Shown: piece by piece, positions 36,523 to 45,884 of the stretch
How the letters are laid out: the number at the start of each line of letters is the position of its first letter
Numbering within the stretch: the first letter of the stretch is position 1
Made by a program: the position numbers and the translations under genes
The notes under the pieces: generated by a model
What the model was told of the DNA's origin: nothing
Seen by the model: the letters and a program-made list of their open reading frames with translations, nothing else
The model's database searches: none
NCBI GenBank assembly: GCA_016125185.1
Contig: WGMG01000011.1
Coordinates: forward strand, 1-64,000
Direction: 5' to 3'
Origin: Armatimonadota bacterium
GTDB lineage: Bacteria; Armatimonadota; Fimbriimonadia; Fimbriimonadales; Fimbriimonadaceae
DNA length: 64,000 bases

Positions 36523-37466
36523 AAGTCGCCGTGATTGGAACGGGGGGATGGGGGCTTCAGCATGCGCGGGTGTTTTCCCAGCATCCGAAGGTTGAGCTTT
36601 GCGCGGTGACCGGGCGGAATGCCGAAAGAGCCGAGGCCCGCGCTAAGCAGTTTCACACGAAGGCTTATACCGATATCGACCAAATGCTGACCACGGAGCG
36701 GCCCGACCTCGTCAGCCTATGCCTGCCGAATCAGGGGCATTTTGAGCCGACGATGCAGGTGATCCGGGCCGGTTTTCCGCTGATTGTCGAAAAGCCGCTG
36801 GTGTTCGAACTGGATGAGGCAACCGCCTTGCTGGAGGCGGCGGGTGATCGATTCTTTGCGATCTGCTTCAACCACCGATGGGCAAACCCGGTTCGCATGG
36901 CCAAGGAGGCGATTGAGACCGGAAAAGTCGGCGACATCGTCTTCGCGTCGTGGCGATTCGGCGGCGAAGGGTCGAGCGATCACCCTTACGCGAACTTGAT
37001 CGAGACTCAGTGCCACGGGTTCGATATGTTGGAGCATCTTTGCGGGCCGATCGAGGCGCTTTCGGCGGAGATGACGGCGCACCCATCGACGATGGCGCTT
37101 TCGCTGAAGTTTCGATCGGGGGCGGTAGGGAGCCTGCTGGGCTCTTACGATACGTCGTACGCCTACCCCGAGACTCAGCGGATCGAGGTGAGCGGATCGA
37201 AGGGGCGGTTTGTGATCGACGACACGGTGGCGCGGTACCGGTTCAACCAGGCGGGCAACGAGACGGGCGAGATTTGGGAAGCGGGGTACTTCAACGACTA
37301 CGACCGCGAGTTCCACCGGACCTTCGATTCGTACATGGACGCCGTTATTGAGGCATTTCTGGGCGGGCAAGCCCCGCCAGTTCATGCCCGGGCGGGTTTG
37401 CGGGCGCTTGAGCTGGCTCACGCGGCAATTCGATCATCGGAAAGCGGAACTCGGGTGACGGTCTGA
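36519..37466 (+). CDS. Gfo/Idh/MocA-family sugar oxidoreductase
   Basis: A 315-residue NAD(P)-dependent oxidoreductase. The N-terminal nucleotide motif is VAVIGTGGWGLQHARVF, followed by the conserved EKP (IVEKPLVFE) of the active-site region and a C-terminal substrate domain with a His (ETQCHGFDMLEHLCG). Members oxidise or reduce sugars and inositols. It is translationally coupled to the dehydrogenase (4-bp overlap) and is followed after 1 bp by the GH51 gene. Together they suggest oxidative handling of pentoses. Confidence 0.9.
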   Translation: MKVAVIGTGGWGLQHARVFSQHPKVELCAVTGRNAERAEARAKQFHTKAYTDIDQMLTTERPDLVSLCLPNQGHFEPTMQVIRAGFPLIVEKPLVFELDEATALLEAAGDRFFAICFNHRWANPVRMAKEAIETGKVGDIVFASWRFGGEGSSDHPYANLIETQCHGFDMLEHLCGPIEALSAEMTAHPSTMALSLKFRSGAVGSLLGSYDTSYAYPETQRIEVSGSKGRFVIDDTVARYRFNQAGNETGEIWEAGYFNDYDREFHRTFDSYMDAVIEAFLGGQAPPVHARAGLRALELAHAAIRSSESGTRVTV

Positions 37467-37467
37467 G

Positions 37468-39813
37468 ATGCTCTGGGCGTCGTTGGTCCTGCTTCAGGCG
37501 AGTCGAACGGTTATCGATCCGTCGGTCGAACTAGGTTCGGTTTCTAGTTCGATGTATGGCTCGTGCATCGAGGACGTCAACCACGAAATCTACGGCGGGA
37601 TTTATGCCCAGACGATCTTTGGCGAGAGCTTTGAGGAGCCTCCGGCAGGGTTGAGCCCGAAGGGTTGGAAGGTTTACGGCGGCAACTGGGTGCCGGACGG
37701 GAACGGAGTTCACGTTTCGTCGGGGCCGGGTTTTAAGCTGGTAGCTGATGGCAAGGGAGGGCAGGATCAGGAGATTGAGGCCGACGTCGCTATCGCGAAC
37801 GATTTTGGGATAAATGCGGGTTTCCTGCTTAAGGTGAGCGGCGCGGGGGTCGGGGCCGACCAGTTCGACGGGTACGAGGTTTCCTTTTCGCCGCGTGAGC
37901 AGAGGGTCATTCTCGGCAAGCACGAGCACGACTTTCATCAGCTAGCGGAAGCGCCGGCCGTTTTGGCCAGCGGGCGTTGGCATCACCTTCGGGCGCAGGC
38001 GGACGGGGGACGTATACGGGTGTATATGGATTGGGAAGAGAAGCCTCGAATCGACTTTGTCGATCCTCATCCGTTGTCGGGCGCGGAGGTTGCGCTTCGG
38101 ACGTGGCATTCGGATGCTTCGTTTCGCGATGTTCGGGTTGGCGGATTTTCGGCCGGGTTCAATTGGAGCGGCGCGGGGACCTCGCCCCGATGGGATGTGG
38201 TTCGTTCGCCGGGTGGGCGCGGGGCTTTGCGATTTGAGCGAGATGGCTACAACGGAACCTACGCTCAGCACCTGATTTGCCGGGTAGCCGGAGAACGGAT
38301 TGGCGTTGCCAACCGGGGCCTCAATCGATGGGGGATTGCCTGCCGGAAGAGGCAAGTCATGGCAGGGGGAATCGCGCTGAAGGGAGATTCCATTCCGGTC
38401 ACCATCGCCTTGCAGAGTGCAGATGGGTCGCGGACCTACGCGATGCAGAAACTGACGCCATCGACGGCTTGGAAGTACGCGCGATTTAGCTTGACGCCCA
38501 GCGAGACCGACGCGAACTGCCGATTGGCGATTTGGATCGATCAATATGGTGAGGTCGGGATTGATCAGGTCGAATTGATGCAACCGAAGTCGAATCTTTA
38601 CCACGGGTTGCCGTTGCGGGCGGATATTGTGACCGAGTTGAAGCGGTCGGGAGTGACGTTCCTGCGGTACGGCGGGACGATGGTGAACACCCAAAACTAC
38701 CGGTGGAAGAATATGATCGGGCCACGCAAACTCCGTCCGCCATACGTGGGGCATTGGAATTCGAGTTCCACGAATGGCTTTGGCATTTTCGACTTTCTGG
38801 ACCTTTGCGAGGAGGCGGGATTCGGAAGCGCATTTGCGATCAATGCGGAGGAGTCTCCAGCAGATGTGTCTGACTTGGCCGACTACCTTTTCGGGCCTGC
38901 GACGTCAACTTGGGGGCGTCGGCGCGTGGCGAATGGGCACCCCAAACCGTACAAAGTCGACTATATCGAGATCGGCAATGAGGAATGCCTTGCGAGCCGG
39001 ACGAAGGAGACTTATGGGCACTACGCCGAGCAGTTTGCTCGGGTGGCCGACGCGATCCACGCCCGGTACCCGGATGTGAAGCTGGTTAGTGCGGCTTGGT
39101 GGCTCAGCGATTCACCTTTGATGCAAGACGTGTTTCGTGCCATCGACGGCAAGGCGGCGGCGTGGGACATTCACGTCGGCGGCGACGATCCTGCTTCTGG
39201 CTTTCAGGTCGAGCGGGAGATTTCGGGCATCCGGGAGAAGTTTCGAAGCTGGAATCCGAACTCGACGATGAAGACGGTGATTTTTGAGGAGAACGGCGGG
39301 ACACACTCGCTCCGGCGAGGATTGGGCCATGCGACGAACGTCAACGCGGCGCGCCGCCTTGGCGACTTCGTGCTCGTTGACTGCGCGGCGAACTGCCTTC
39401 AGCCGGTGCAACAAAACGACAATGGTTGGGATCAGGGGCAGGTCTTCTTTGACCCCTCGCGAGCCTGGCAAATGCCGCCTGCGGTGGTGAATCAGCTACT
39501 GCAGTCGGGGCATCAGCCGGTGCGAGTGGCCGCGACCACGGATAGCGGCTTAGATGTTTTTGCCGCCAAGAGTCGAGACGGCAAGACGGTATGCGTGACG
39601 TTGGTGAACATTAAGGGTGAGCCGGTGCGAACCAAGCTGTCCCTTCGCGAGGGTGCGTTCAAGTCGGCCGTAATGCGGTGTGTATCTGGCGATCTCGGGA
39701 CCGTGAACTCGCCGGGAGTGAATCGAACTCCGATATTGACTCACAACCTACCCCTCGACGGCGCGGTGGAGATACCCGCCTACGCCGTCGCGACCATCGA
39801 AATGAAGCTTTAG
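37468..39813 (+). CDS. GH51 alpha-L-arabinofuranosidase
   Basis: A 781-residue enzyme with an N-terminal segment that may be a short signal (MLWASLVLLQASRTV). Residues about 55-210 form a LamG/DUF1080-like insert, and a second carbohydrate-binding-like part follows. The catalytic barrel begins around LRADIVTELKRSGVTFLRYGG. The acid/base Glu is in YIEIGNEE (about 505), and the nucleophile Glu in VIFEENGGTH (about 607-608). GH51 enzymes release terminal L-arabinofuranose from arabinans and arabinoxylans. The start is 1 bp after the previous stop, and a GH127 gene follows after 3 bp, so arabinose release is a joint task. Confidence 0.88.
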   Translation: MLWASLVLLQASRTVIDPSVELGSVSSSMYGSCIEDVNHEIYGGIYAQTIFGESFEEPPAGLSPKGWKVYGGNWVPDGNGVHVSSGPGFKLVADGKGGQDQEIEADVAIANDFGINAGFLLKVSGAGVGADQFDGYEVSFSPREQRVILGKHEHDFHQLAEAPAVLASGRWHHLRAQADGGRIRVYMDWEEKPRIDFVDPHPLSGAEVALRTWHSDASFRDVRVGGFSAGFNWSGAGTSPRWDVVRSPGGRGALRFERDGYNGTYAQHLICRVAGERIGVANRGLNRWGIACRKRQVMAGGIALKGDSIPVTIALQSADGSRTYAMQKLTPSTAWKYARFSLTPSETDANCRLAIWIDQYGEVGIDQVELMQPKSNLYHGLPLRADIVTELKRSGVTFLRYGGTMVNTQNYRWKNMIGPRKLRPPYVGHWNSSSTNGFGIFDFLDLCEEAGFGSAFAINAEESPADVSDLADYLFGPATSTWGRRRVANGHPKPYKVDYIEIGNEECLASRTKETYGHYAEQFARVADAIHARYPDVKLVSAAWWLSDSPLMQDVFRAIDGKAAAWDIHVGGDDPASGFQVEREISGIREKFRSWNPNSTMKTVIFEENGGTHSLRRGLGHATNVNAARRLGDFVLVDCAANCLQPVQQNDNGWDQGQVFFDPSRAWQMPPAVVNQLLQSGHQPVRVAATTDSGLDVFAAKSRDGKTVCVTLVNIKGEPVRTKLSLREGAFKSAVMRCVSGDLGTVNSPGVNRTPILTHNLPLDGAVEIPAYAVATIEMKL

Positions 39814-39816
39814 ACC

Positions 39817-41778
39817 ATGACTCGCCGCACCCTGCTCCAAGCCCTCTCGGCCAGCGCCCTTCCCTCATTTGTGATGTCTTTTGTGCCCCGATCTGGTGAT
39901 CTTCGGATCACTCCGGTTCCGATTGAAAAGGTAACCATCGACGATGCGTTTTGGGCGCCCAAGAGAAGGGTTTGGCGGGATGTGACCATCCATGATTGCC
40001 TATCGAAGTTTGAAGTGGCATTTGCTAATTTCGACCGAGTTCGCGACGGCAAGACCGGGGGGCACGTCGGCGCTCCGTGGTTCGACGGTTTGATCTACGA
40101 GATGATTCGCGGGATTGCCGACTTCCTTCGGAGCGAGCCAAGCGCAGAATTGGAGTCGGAAGTTGACTCGTTAATCGACCGAATTGTGGCGGCGGCAGAC
40201 CGGCGACCGGATGGGTACGTCAACACCTACACGCAACTGCAGGAGCCTGGGCACGAATGGGGCCTGCACGGCGGACTGGAGGTTTGGCAACACGAGTTCT
40301 ACAATGCGGGGGCTCTGGTCGATGCGGGAGTGCACTACTATCGAGCGACGAAGAAGACCAAACTGCTCGGTGCGGCGGTGCGGCTGGCGAATACGATTTG
40401 CGATTTGATTTCCGATGAGACGGGCCGGAACCTGGTTCCCAGCCACGAGCTTCCCGAAGAGGCCATGCTCGGTTTGTACGAACTTTTGATGGAGTATCCC
40501 GACTTGCAGTCGTCTGTCGCAGGAGCGTCGAATCCTCAACGGTATCTGGACCTCGCTGAGTTTTGGATCGAAAATCGGGGTCGGAACTGTTTGACGATCG
40601 ACTGGTCGAATCGGGATCGGGCGGGCGACGAGGTTCGCGCGATGAAGGACTACGATCATGGCCGCCCTTCGTGGGGTGACTACGCCCAAGATCGCACGCC
40701 GATTTTGGAGCAAACCGAGGTGGTGGGCCACGCGGTGCGTTCGACCCTTTTGTGCTCAGCAGTGGCGGCGGTTGGGCGGGCCAATGGGAAGACTTCCTAC
40801 AAAGCGGCGGCGACCCGGCTATGGGAAAACATGGTTTTCAAGCGGATGCACATTACCGGTGGGGTTGGCGCGTCGGCGAATGAAGAAGCGTTTGGCGCGG
40901 ATTATCAACTGCCGAACGATGCCTACTTGGAGACGTGTGCGGCGGTCGGGGCTGGGTTTTTCCACGCCAACATGCACCAGCTAACAGGCCACGGTCGGTA
41001 CGCCGACGAGCTTGAGCGAGTTCTATTCAATGGTGTTTTGTGTGGCGTCTCGGTGAGCGGGGACCGTTACACGTATCAAAATCCGCTGGTGCTCGACGAA
41101 TCGCGCACCAGGTGGAGTTGGCACGAGTGTCCTTGTTGTCCGCCGATGTTCCTGAAGATCATGGGGGCGATGCCGAGCTACCTTTATTCGACGGATTCGG
41201 ACTCGCTGTATGTGAATCAGTTCGTAGGGAGTCGGGCCGAGGTGGAGTTGGGCGGACGTTCTATCCAGGTTGTTCAGACGACGGAGTATCCGTGGAATGG
41301 GGCGGTACGATTGGCGATCGAGACGGATGGCCCAGCAAAGTTTTCCCTCAAGATTCGGGTGCCGGGTTGGGCCTCGAAGCCTCGGTTGAAGGTCAATGGA
41401 TTGATGGTCGAAAAAGCATCGGTCGTGGATGGCTATGTGACGGTTTCCCAGGTTTGGAAGTCGGGCGACGTCGTCGAGTTTGAACTGGACATGCCCATTC
41501 GACGGGTGAAGGCGGACCCTCATGTGACCGAGAATCAGGGCAACGTGGCTGTCGTCCGAGGGCCCCTGGTTTATTGCTTTGAATCGTGCGATTGCCGTGA
41601 GCCGTCCGCGTCTCCACGACTTGCTGCCGGTGAGCCGGTGCTGGAGGCTTGGGAGGATCGCCTGGGCGGCATCGTGGCCATAAAGACTGGCCCGCACGAT
41701 GCCTATGCGATTCCGTTTTTTGCGAACGGTAACCGTGGTCCAGTGAAGATGCAGGTTTGGCTGCCTGCGTCGATTTAG
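39817..41778 (+). CDS. GH127 beta-L-arabinofuranosidase
   Basis: A 653-residue exported enzyme (Tat-like start MTRRTLLQALSASALPSFV). The (alpha/alpha)6 barrel is followed by beta domains. By comparison with the structurally known HypBA1, all zinc/nucleophile residues are visible: Glu372 and Cys374 in YLETCAAVG and Cys440-Cys441 in HECPCCPP. The family removes beta-linked L-arabinofuranose using cysteine as the nucleophile. Last gene of the arabinose cluster; only 3 bp after the GH51 stop. Confidence 0.9.
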   Translation: MTRRTLLQALSASALPSFVMSFVPRSGDLRITPVPIEKVTIDDAFWAPKRRVWRDVTIHDCLSKFEVAFANFDRVRDGKTGGHVGAPWFDGLIYEMIRGIADFLRSEPSAELESEVDSLIDRIVAAADRRPDGYVNTYTQLQEPGHEWGLHGGLEVWQHEFYNAGALVDAGVHYYRATKKTKLLGAAVRLANTICDLISDETGRNLVPSHELPEEAMLGLYELLMEYPDLQSSVAGASNPQRYLDLAEFWIENRGRNCLTIDWSNRDRAGDEVRAMKDYDHGRPSWGDYAQDRTPILEQTEVVGHAVRSTLLCSAVAAVGRANGKTSYKAAATRLWENMVFKRMHITGGVGASANEEAFGADYQLPNDAYLETCAAVGAGFFHANMHQLTGHGRYADELERVLFNGVLCGVSVSGDRYTYQNPLVLDESRTRWSWHECPCCPPMFLKIMGAMPSYLYSTDSDSLYVNQFVGSRAEVELGGRSIQVVQTTEYPWNGAVRLAIETDGPAKFSLKIRVPGWASKPRLKVNGLMVEKASVVDGYVTVSQVWKSGDVVEFELDMPIRRVKADPHVTENQGNVAVVRGPLVYCFESCDCREPSASPRLAAGEPVLEAWEDRLGGIVAIKTGPHDAYAIPFFANGNRGPVKMQVWLPASI

Positions 41779-41868
41779 TCCGCGTCTTTGCGAGGAGGGT
41801 GGGACCTTAACTTGCCTTTTCGGTAAATCGTCGTATAATGGCGTTGATAGTATTGATAAAAGGATTTG

Positions 41869-42813
41869 ATGAGAGCGGCGAATCTCTCGCTTTTCTTGTC
41901 TGACCAAGACATGGATATGTTGGGAATGAAGATTCTTCCCTATAGGATGCTGGACCGTCGGGGTTCAGTTCGAGACAAGGATGTTCGTTTTGTCGACCTG
42001 AGAGTTCGAAGGATGGCTCTTGTCGTAGGCTTTGTTTCTTTTATCATTGCGGCAAGTCTTCAGGTCGTGGCTCCTCCGTTTCTATCGGTTGGGTTCCTTT
42101 ACATCGTGCCGGTAGGCGTTCTTTCGTATTGGATTGGTTGGGAAGCTGGTCTATCTTTGGTCGGCGCGGCTATGGCTGTTAGCCTCGTAGTGGACAAGTC
42201 GATGCTTGGTCTCCATCGGGATTGGCAGGTTGGTGCCTATCTGGCGACGATCTTGCTTCCACTAGCCGGGTTTTCGTTCTTTCTTGGGCGGCTAAGCGCG
42301 AAATTGCGAGAGTATCACTTCTCGTCGACGACGGACCGTTTGACGGGGCTTCCGAATAGGACTTATCTGGAGACATTCGGTTCAAGGATTTTCTCCGACC
42401 ATAAGAAGACCCAAGCCGAGGTCGTCGGGGTGATGATTGACTGCGACCGATTCAAGGAGATTAACGATGCTTTTGGGCACGCGGCCGGAGATCAGGTTCT
42501 AAAGATTCTTGCCGACGTCCTTAATAGCGAAGTCAGGAAAACGGATTTGGTCTGTCGGCTAGGCGGCGATGAGTTCTTTCTCATGCTGTTCGATGTGCCG
42601 GAGAAGGTTGTGAAAGGGGTCATCGGCAGAATTGAAGATCGATTTCGGCGTGGCGTTCACGAGGTCGGGTACGAGTCTTCGCTGTCGGTTGGAGTCGCTC
42701 TGGGCGTGCAGGCTCTCGATTCCGTGACCGAGGTCCTAGCTTCAGCGGATTGCCAAATGTACGACCGCAAAGGCGAGAAGAAATCGAGTGTCGTGGCCCA
42801 CTTTTGGCGGTGA
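41869..42813 (+). CDS. Membrane GGDEF diguanylate cyclase
   Basis: A 314-residue protein. After a short cytoplasmic N-terminus come three to four hydrophobic segments (about 45-140), then a GGDEF domain with an intact active site GGDEF (232-236) and an I-site RKTD five residues upstream for product inhibition by c-di-GMP. It makes c-di-GMP from GTP. The chosen start is ATG 41869 with AAAAGGA as Shine-Dalgarno (a TTG one codon upstream is less likely). TATAAT (41834-41839) is a good -10 box. It precedes the Kai/two-component genes by 190 bp and is probably a separate transcript. Confidence 0.88.
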   Translation: MRAANLSLFLSDQDMDMLGMKILPYRMLDRRGSVRDKDVRFVDLRVRRMALVVGFVSFIIAASLQVVAPPFLSVGFLYIVPVGVLSYWIGWEAGLSLVGAAMAVSLVVDKSMLGLHRDWQVGAYLATILLPLAGFSFFLGRLSAKLREYHFSSTTDRLTGLPNRTYLETFGSRIFSDHKKTQAEVVGVMIDCDRFKEINDAFGHAAGDQVLKILADVLNSEVRKTDLVCRLGGDEFFLMLFDVPEKVVKGVIGRIEDRFRRGVHEVGYESSLSVGVALGVQALDSVTEVLASADCQMYDRKGEKKSSVVAHFWR

Positions 42814-43004
42814 TCAAAAGCCAATCTAACCATAGAAATCTATAAAATGTTTTACTGAACGGCATCTCGTTGAGCCGATAAATGTTCTTTGTACCTATTG
42901 GCCGTTTTCTTTATCTTTATTTTTCGTAGAATGATTTGCGCAAATGCCTTGCCGCAAATCGCTGAGTTTCTAACAGGGTCGGCTTGAATTAAGCTCCCTG
43001 TTTA

Positions 43005-45398
43005 GTGTCTAATACGGGTAGGTGTTTTATCATCGTTTTTTTTCCGGAGCGTGCTGAGAATCGAACCCCTTACAGATCTACAGCAATCGCTTTGGGTGTT
43101 CTGACCGTCGTCGTTGCGTTGTTTGTATTGGCGGGCTGGACCTTCGGAATATCGAGCTTCACCAGTGTTTTGCCCGGAATGGCGACGATGAAAGCGAATA
43201 CCGCGATCACCTTCGTTCTTCTCGGTTCTTGTCTCGTGGCGCGTGTCGTCAGTGTGTCCTCTCCAGCCATGCAGAAGGGTGGTCGTAATTTGTGCCTTGC
43301 ATTGGGTGCGGGGGCCTTCTTTCTATCTTTGCTGACGCACTTCGAAGATCTTTTTGGATGGCAGTTAGGTATCGACCAACTGATCTTCGCGGATCGAAAC
43401 TCTCCTCATGCCCTCTTTCCTGGTCGGATGTCCTCGGGAACTTCTTTATGTTTTGCCTTGGTAAGCGCCTCGCTTCTGATCGCGGAGATTTTTGGCGAAC
43501 CACGACGCTGGATTGGGGACTTGTTAGCGGTTGTGGCGGCGTGCATCAGCTTGGTGGCATTAGTGGGCTACGCCTTCGACGTCATTGCGCTTTACCAAAT
43601 GACGCTTTTCGGCTCGATGGCGCTCCACACAGCCGCCCTGCTGTTTGCCCTTTCAATTGGAGCCTTGATCACTTTGCCGCAAGAAGGGCTGATGAGGCAC
43701 CTCACCAGTCCGCTCTTTGGCGGGAGGATGGCAAGACCGATCTTCCTCATCGGCATTATCTTTATGTTCCTCATCGGACTTCTGACGAGCCGATTTGGCC
43801 GTAATGGAACCGCCCCTGGCTCGGCCCTTGCCGTTGCGACGGTGGCAAACACCGCAGCGCTTGGAGTCGTGGTTTGGTTATCGGCGGCCTGGATGAACCA
43901 ACTTGACGCCAACCGTCGGGCAACAGAAGTTGAGAATGCCAGGATTGCCGCCATGGTTAGGTCATCTGGGGCGGCGATTATCGGCAAGGACTTGGATGGC
44001 GTTATTACGAGTTGGAACGAATCGGCGGTAAAGCTCTACGGTTACACGGCACAAGAAGCTATCGGGCAGCCAATCACCCTCATCGTTCCACCGAAGATGA
44101 TGGCGGAGGTTGCTCACATCATGAGCGAAATTCGGTAGGGCCGTCCGATCCTTCACCTCAACACGGTGAGACGACGGAAGGATGGAACGCTTGTGGAAGT
44201 TTCGCTTTCTACTTCGCCTACGAGAGATGCCGATGGGAATCTGGTGGGGGCGGCGGCGGTTGCGCGCGACATCACCGATTCAAAACGCATGGAGCGCCTT
44301 AATGAGATCATCGTCGAAGCTTCACCAGCTTCCATCGTCATGGTCAATGCCGATGGAGATATTGCCCTCGTCAACAGTTCGACGATCGAAACGTTTGGAT
44401 ACCAGGGCGACGAACTGATTGGTCAGAGTGTAGACGTTCTGCTTCCCGAACCATTAATGGCCGAGCATCAGGCTCTTCGTAGGGGGTTTATGCAGCGTCC
44501 AGTTGCCCGGCAAATGGGGGCTGGTCGCGACCTCAATGCACGGCGGAAGGATGGCTCCGAGTTTCCGGTCGAGGTCGGGTTGAGCCCGGTAGAGACAGTT
44601 CAAGGCACTTTTGTTCTTTGTACCGTTATTGACATCACGCAGCGAAAAGAGGATGAAGCCACGATCCAGCAGCATGTCGCAACACTAGAGCAGTTCAACG
44701 AGGAGCTGAAGCGTTCGAACGCCGAATTGGAGCAGTTCGCCTACATCGCCTCTCATGACCTGCAAGAGCCCTTGCGGATGGTGGTGAGCTACATGGGGTT
44801 GTTCGAGTCGAGATACAAGGGCAAGCTCGACGAGCGGGCGGATAAGTACATCAATTACGCCGTGGACGGAGCCTCACGCATGCAGCAGTTGGTCAACGAC
44901 CTGCTCGCCTACTCCCGCGTGGGTTCGCAGGGGAGGCCGTTTGTCAATATTGGTGTCGATCGGGTTTTGGATCAGGTACTTCGCGGCTTGTCGGGAGCCG
45001 TTGCCGAGTCAGGGACCCAGATCAAGCGCGACCCCATGCCCGAGGTCATGGCCGACGAGTTGCAGTTGGGGCAGGTCTTTCAGAACCTGATCGGTAATTC
45101 GATCAAGTTTCGGGGAACCGAACCTCTGACCATTCATATCGGCGTGGAGGAAGACGATGCTTTTTGGACGTTTTCGGTTTCGGATAACGGCATTGGGGTC
45201 GAGCCGGCCTATGCGGAGCGAATCTTTCAAATGTTTCAGCGGCTTCACGAACGTGGCGTGTACGAAGGAAGCGGTATTGGGCTCGCGATTTCGAAGAAGA
45301 TTATCGAGCGGCACGGGGGGAAGATTTGGCTGGACGCCGAGACAAAAGACGGCGCTCAATTTCGGTTCACGCTTCCAAAGAAAAGGATGGCAGCATAA
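43005..45398 (+). pseudogene. Hybrid membrane histidine kinase, split by an in-frame TAG
   Basis: Reading from GTG 43005 to the TAA at 45396-45398 gives 797 codons in one frame, interrupted only by TAG at 44136-44138 (codon 378). The first part has about eight membrane segments (residues 25-300) and begins a PAS domain. The second completes it (GRPILHLNTVRRRKDGT), then a second PAS, HisKA with His584 in SHDLQEPLR, and an HATPase (FQNLIGNSIKF, DNGIGV, GSGIGLAI). PAS families usually have R, K or Q at the stop position (IRxGRP), so CAG or AAG to TAG is the simple explanation. GTG 44166 could restart a soluble kinase. Next gene starts at once. Confidence 0.8.
44136..44138 (+). other. In-frame amber codon inside the kinase gene
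   Basis: TAG, followed by GG, splits a PAS domain between IMSEIR and GRPILHLN. The frame before and after is the same, so no frameshift is needed. TAG is a normal stop here: many complete genes in this window end in TAG (for example at 3616, 4327, 6198, 13857 and 22063). Confidence 0.85.
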
Positions 45399-45884
45399 AT
45401 GACACATATAAAAACATTTGCCAACCGTACTGTAGAGATTTTGCTTGTCGAAGACAATCCTGGCGATGTCGACTTGGCGAGAGAGACGATGGAAGAAAGC
45501 ATCATCCCTATCTCTTTAGTCGTCGCCAAAGATGGAGTTGAAGCCATGAACTACCTTAATAAAGTGGGGCTTGCCGGGGACCGAATGCCGGACCTGGTTT
45601 TGCTTGATCTAAATCTGCCAAAAATGGATGGGCGAGCTGTGCTAGAAGCAATGCGAGCTAACGAACTGCTCTTGCTCTTGCCTGTCATCGTTCTCACCTC
45701 GTCTGATGCCGAGCAGGACATCGCTGAAAGCTACAAGAAAGGAGCGAATTGCTATGTCAAGAAGCCAGGCGACATCAATCACTTCCGGAATGTCATTCGT
45801 CAAATCGAAGAGTTCTGGTTCACGATCGTCAAACTTCCGCCGGAAAATTATCCCCCTTTTGAGTTGGGAGGCACCGTTGGCTGA
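45399..45884 (+). CDS. Rcp1-type single-domain response regulator
   Basis: A 161-residue receiver with no output domain. Acidic pocket at residues 18-19 (VEDNPGDV), phospho-acceptor Asp70 in LVLLDLNLPKMDG, conserved Thr/Ser in VIVLTSSDAEQD and Lys in YVKKPGDINHF. This is the Rcp1 type that pairs with SHDLQEPLR-type kinases such as phytochromes. It begins right after the kinase stop and overlaps the next gene by 8 bp. It probably relays phosphate from the upstream kinase. Confidence 0.9.
   Translation: MTHIKTFANRTVEILLVEDNPGDVDLARETMEESIIPISLVVAKDGVEAMNYLNKVGLAGDRMPDLVLLDLNLPKMDGRAVLEAMRANELLLLLPVIVLTSSDAEQDIAESYKKGANCYVKKPGDINHFRNVIRQIEEFWFTIVKLPPENYPPFELGGTVG

Noticed and set aside
44136-44138. 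Pyrrolysine or reassigned amber codon in the kinase
   Set aside because: TAG ends many normal genes here, and no pyl genes are visible, so systematic reassignment is unlikely. Local readthrough stays open.
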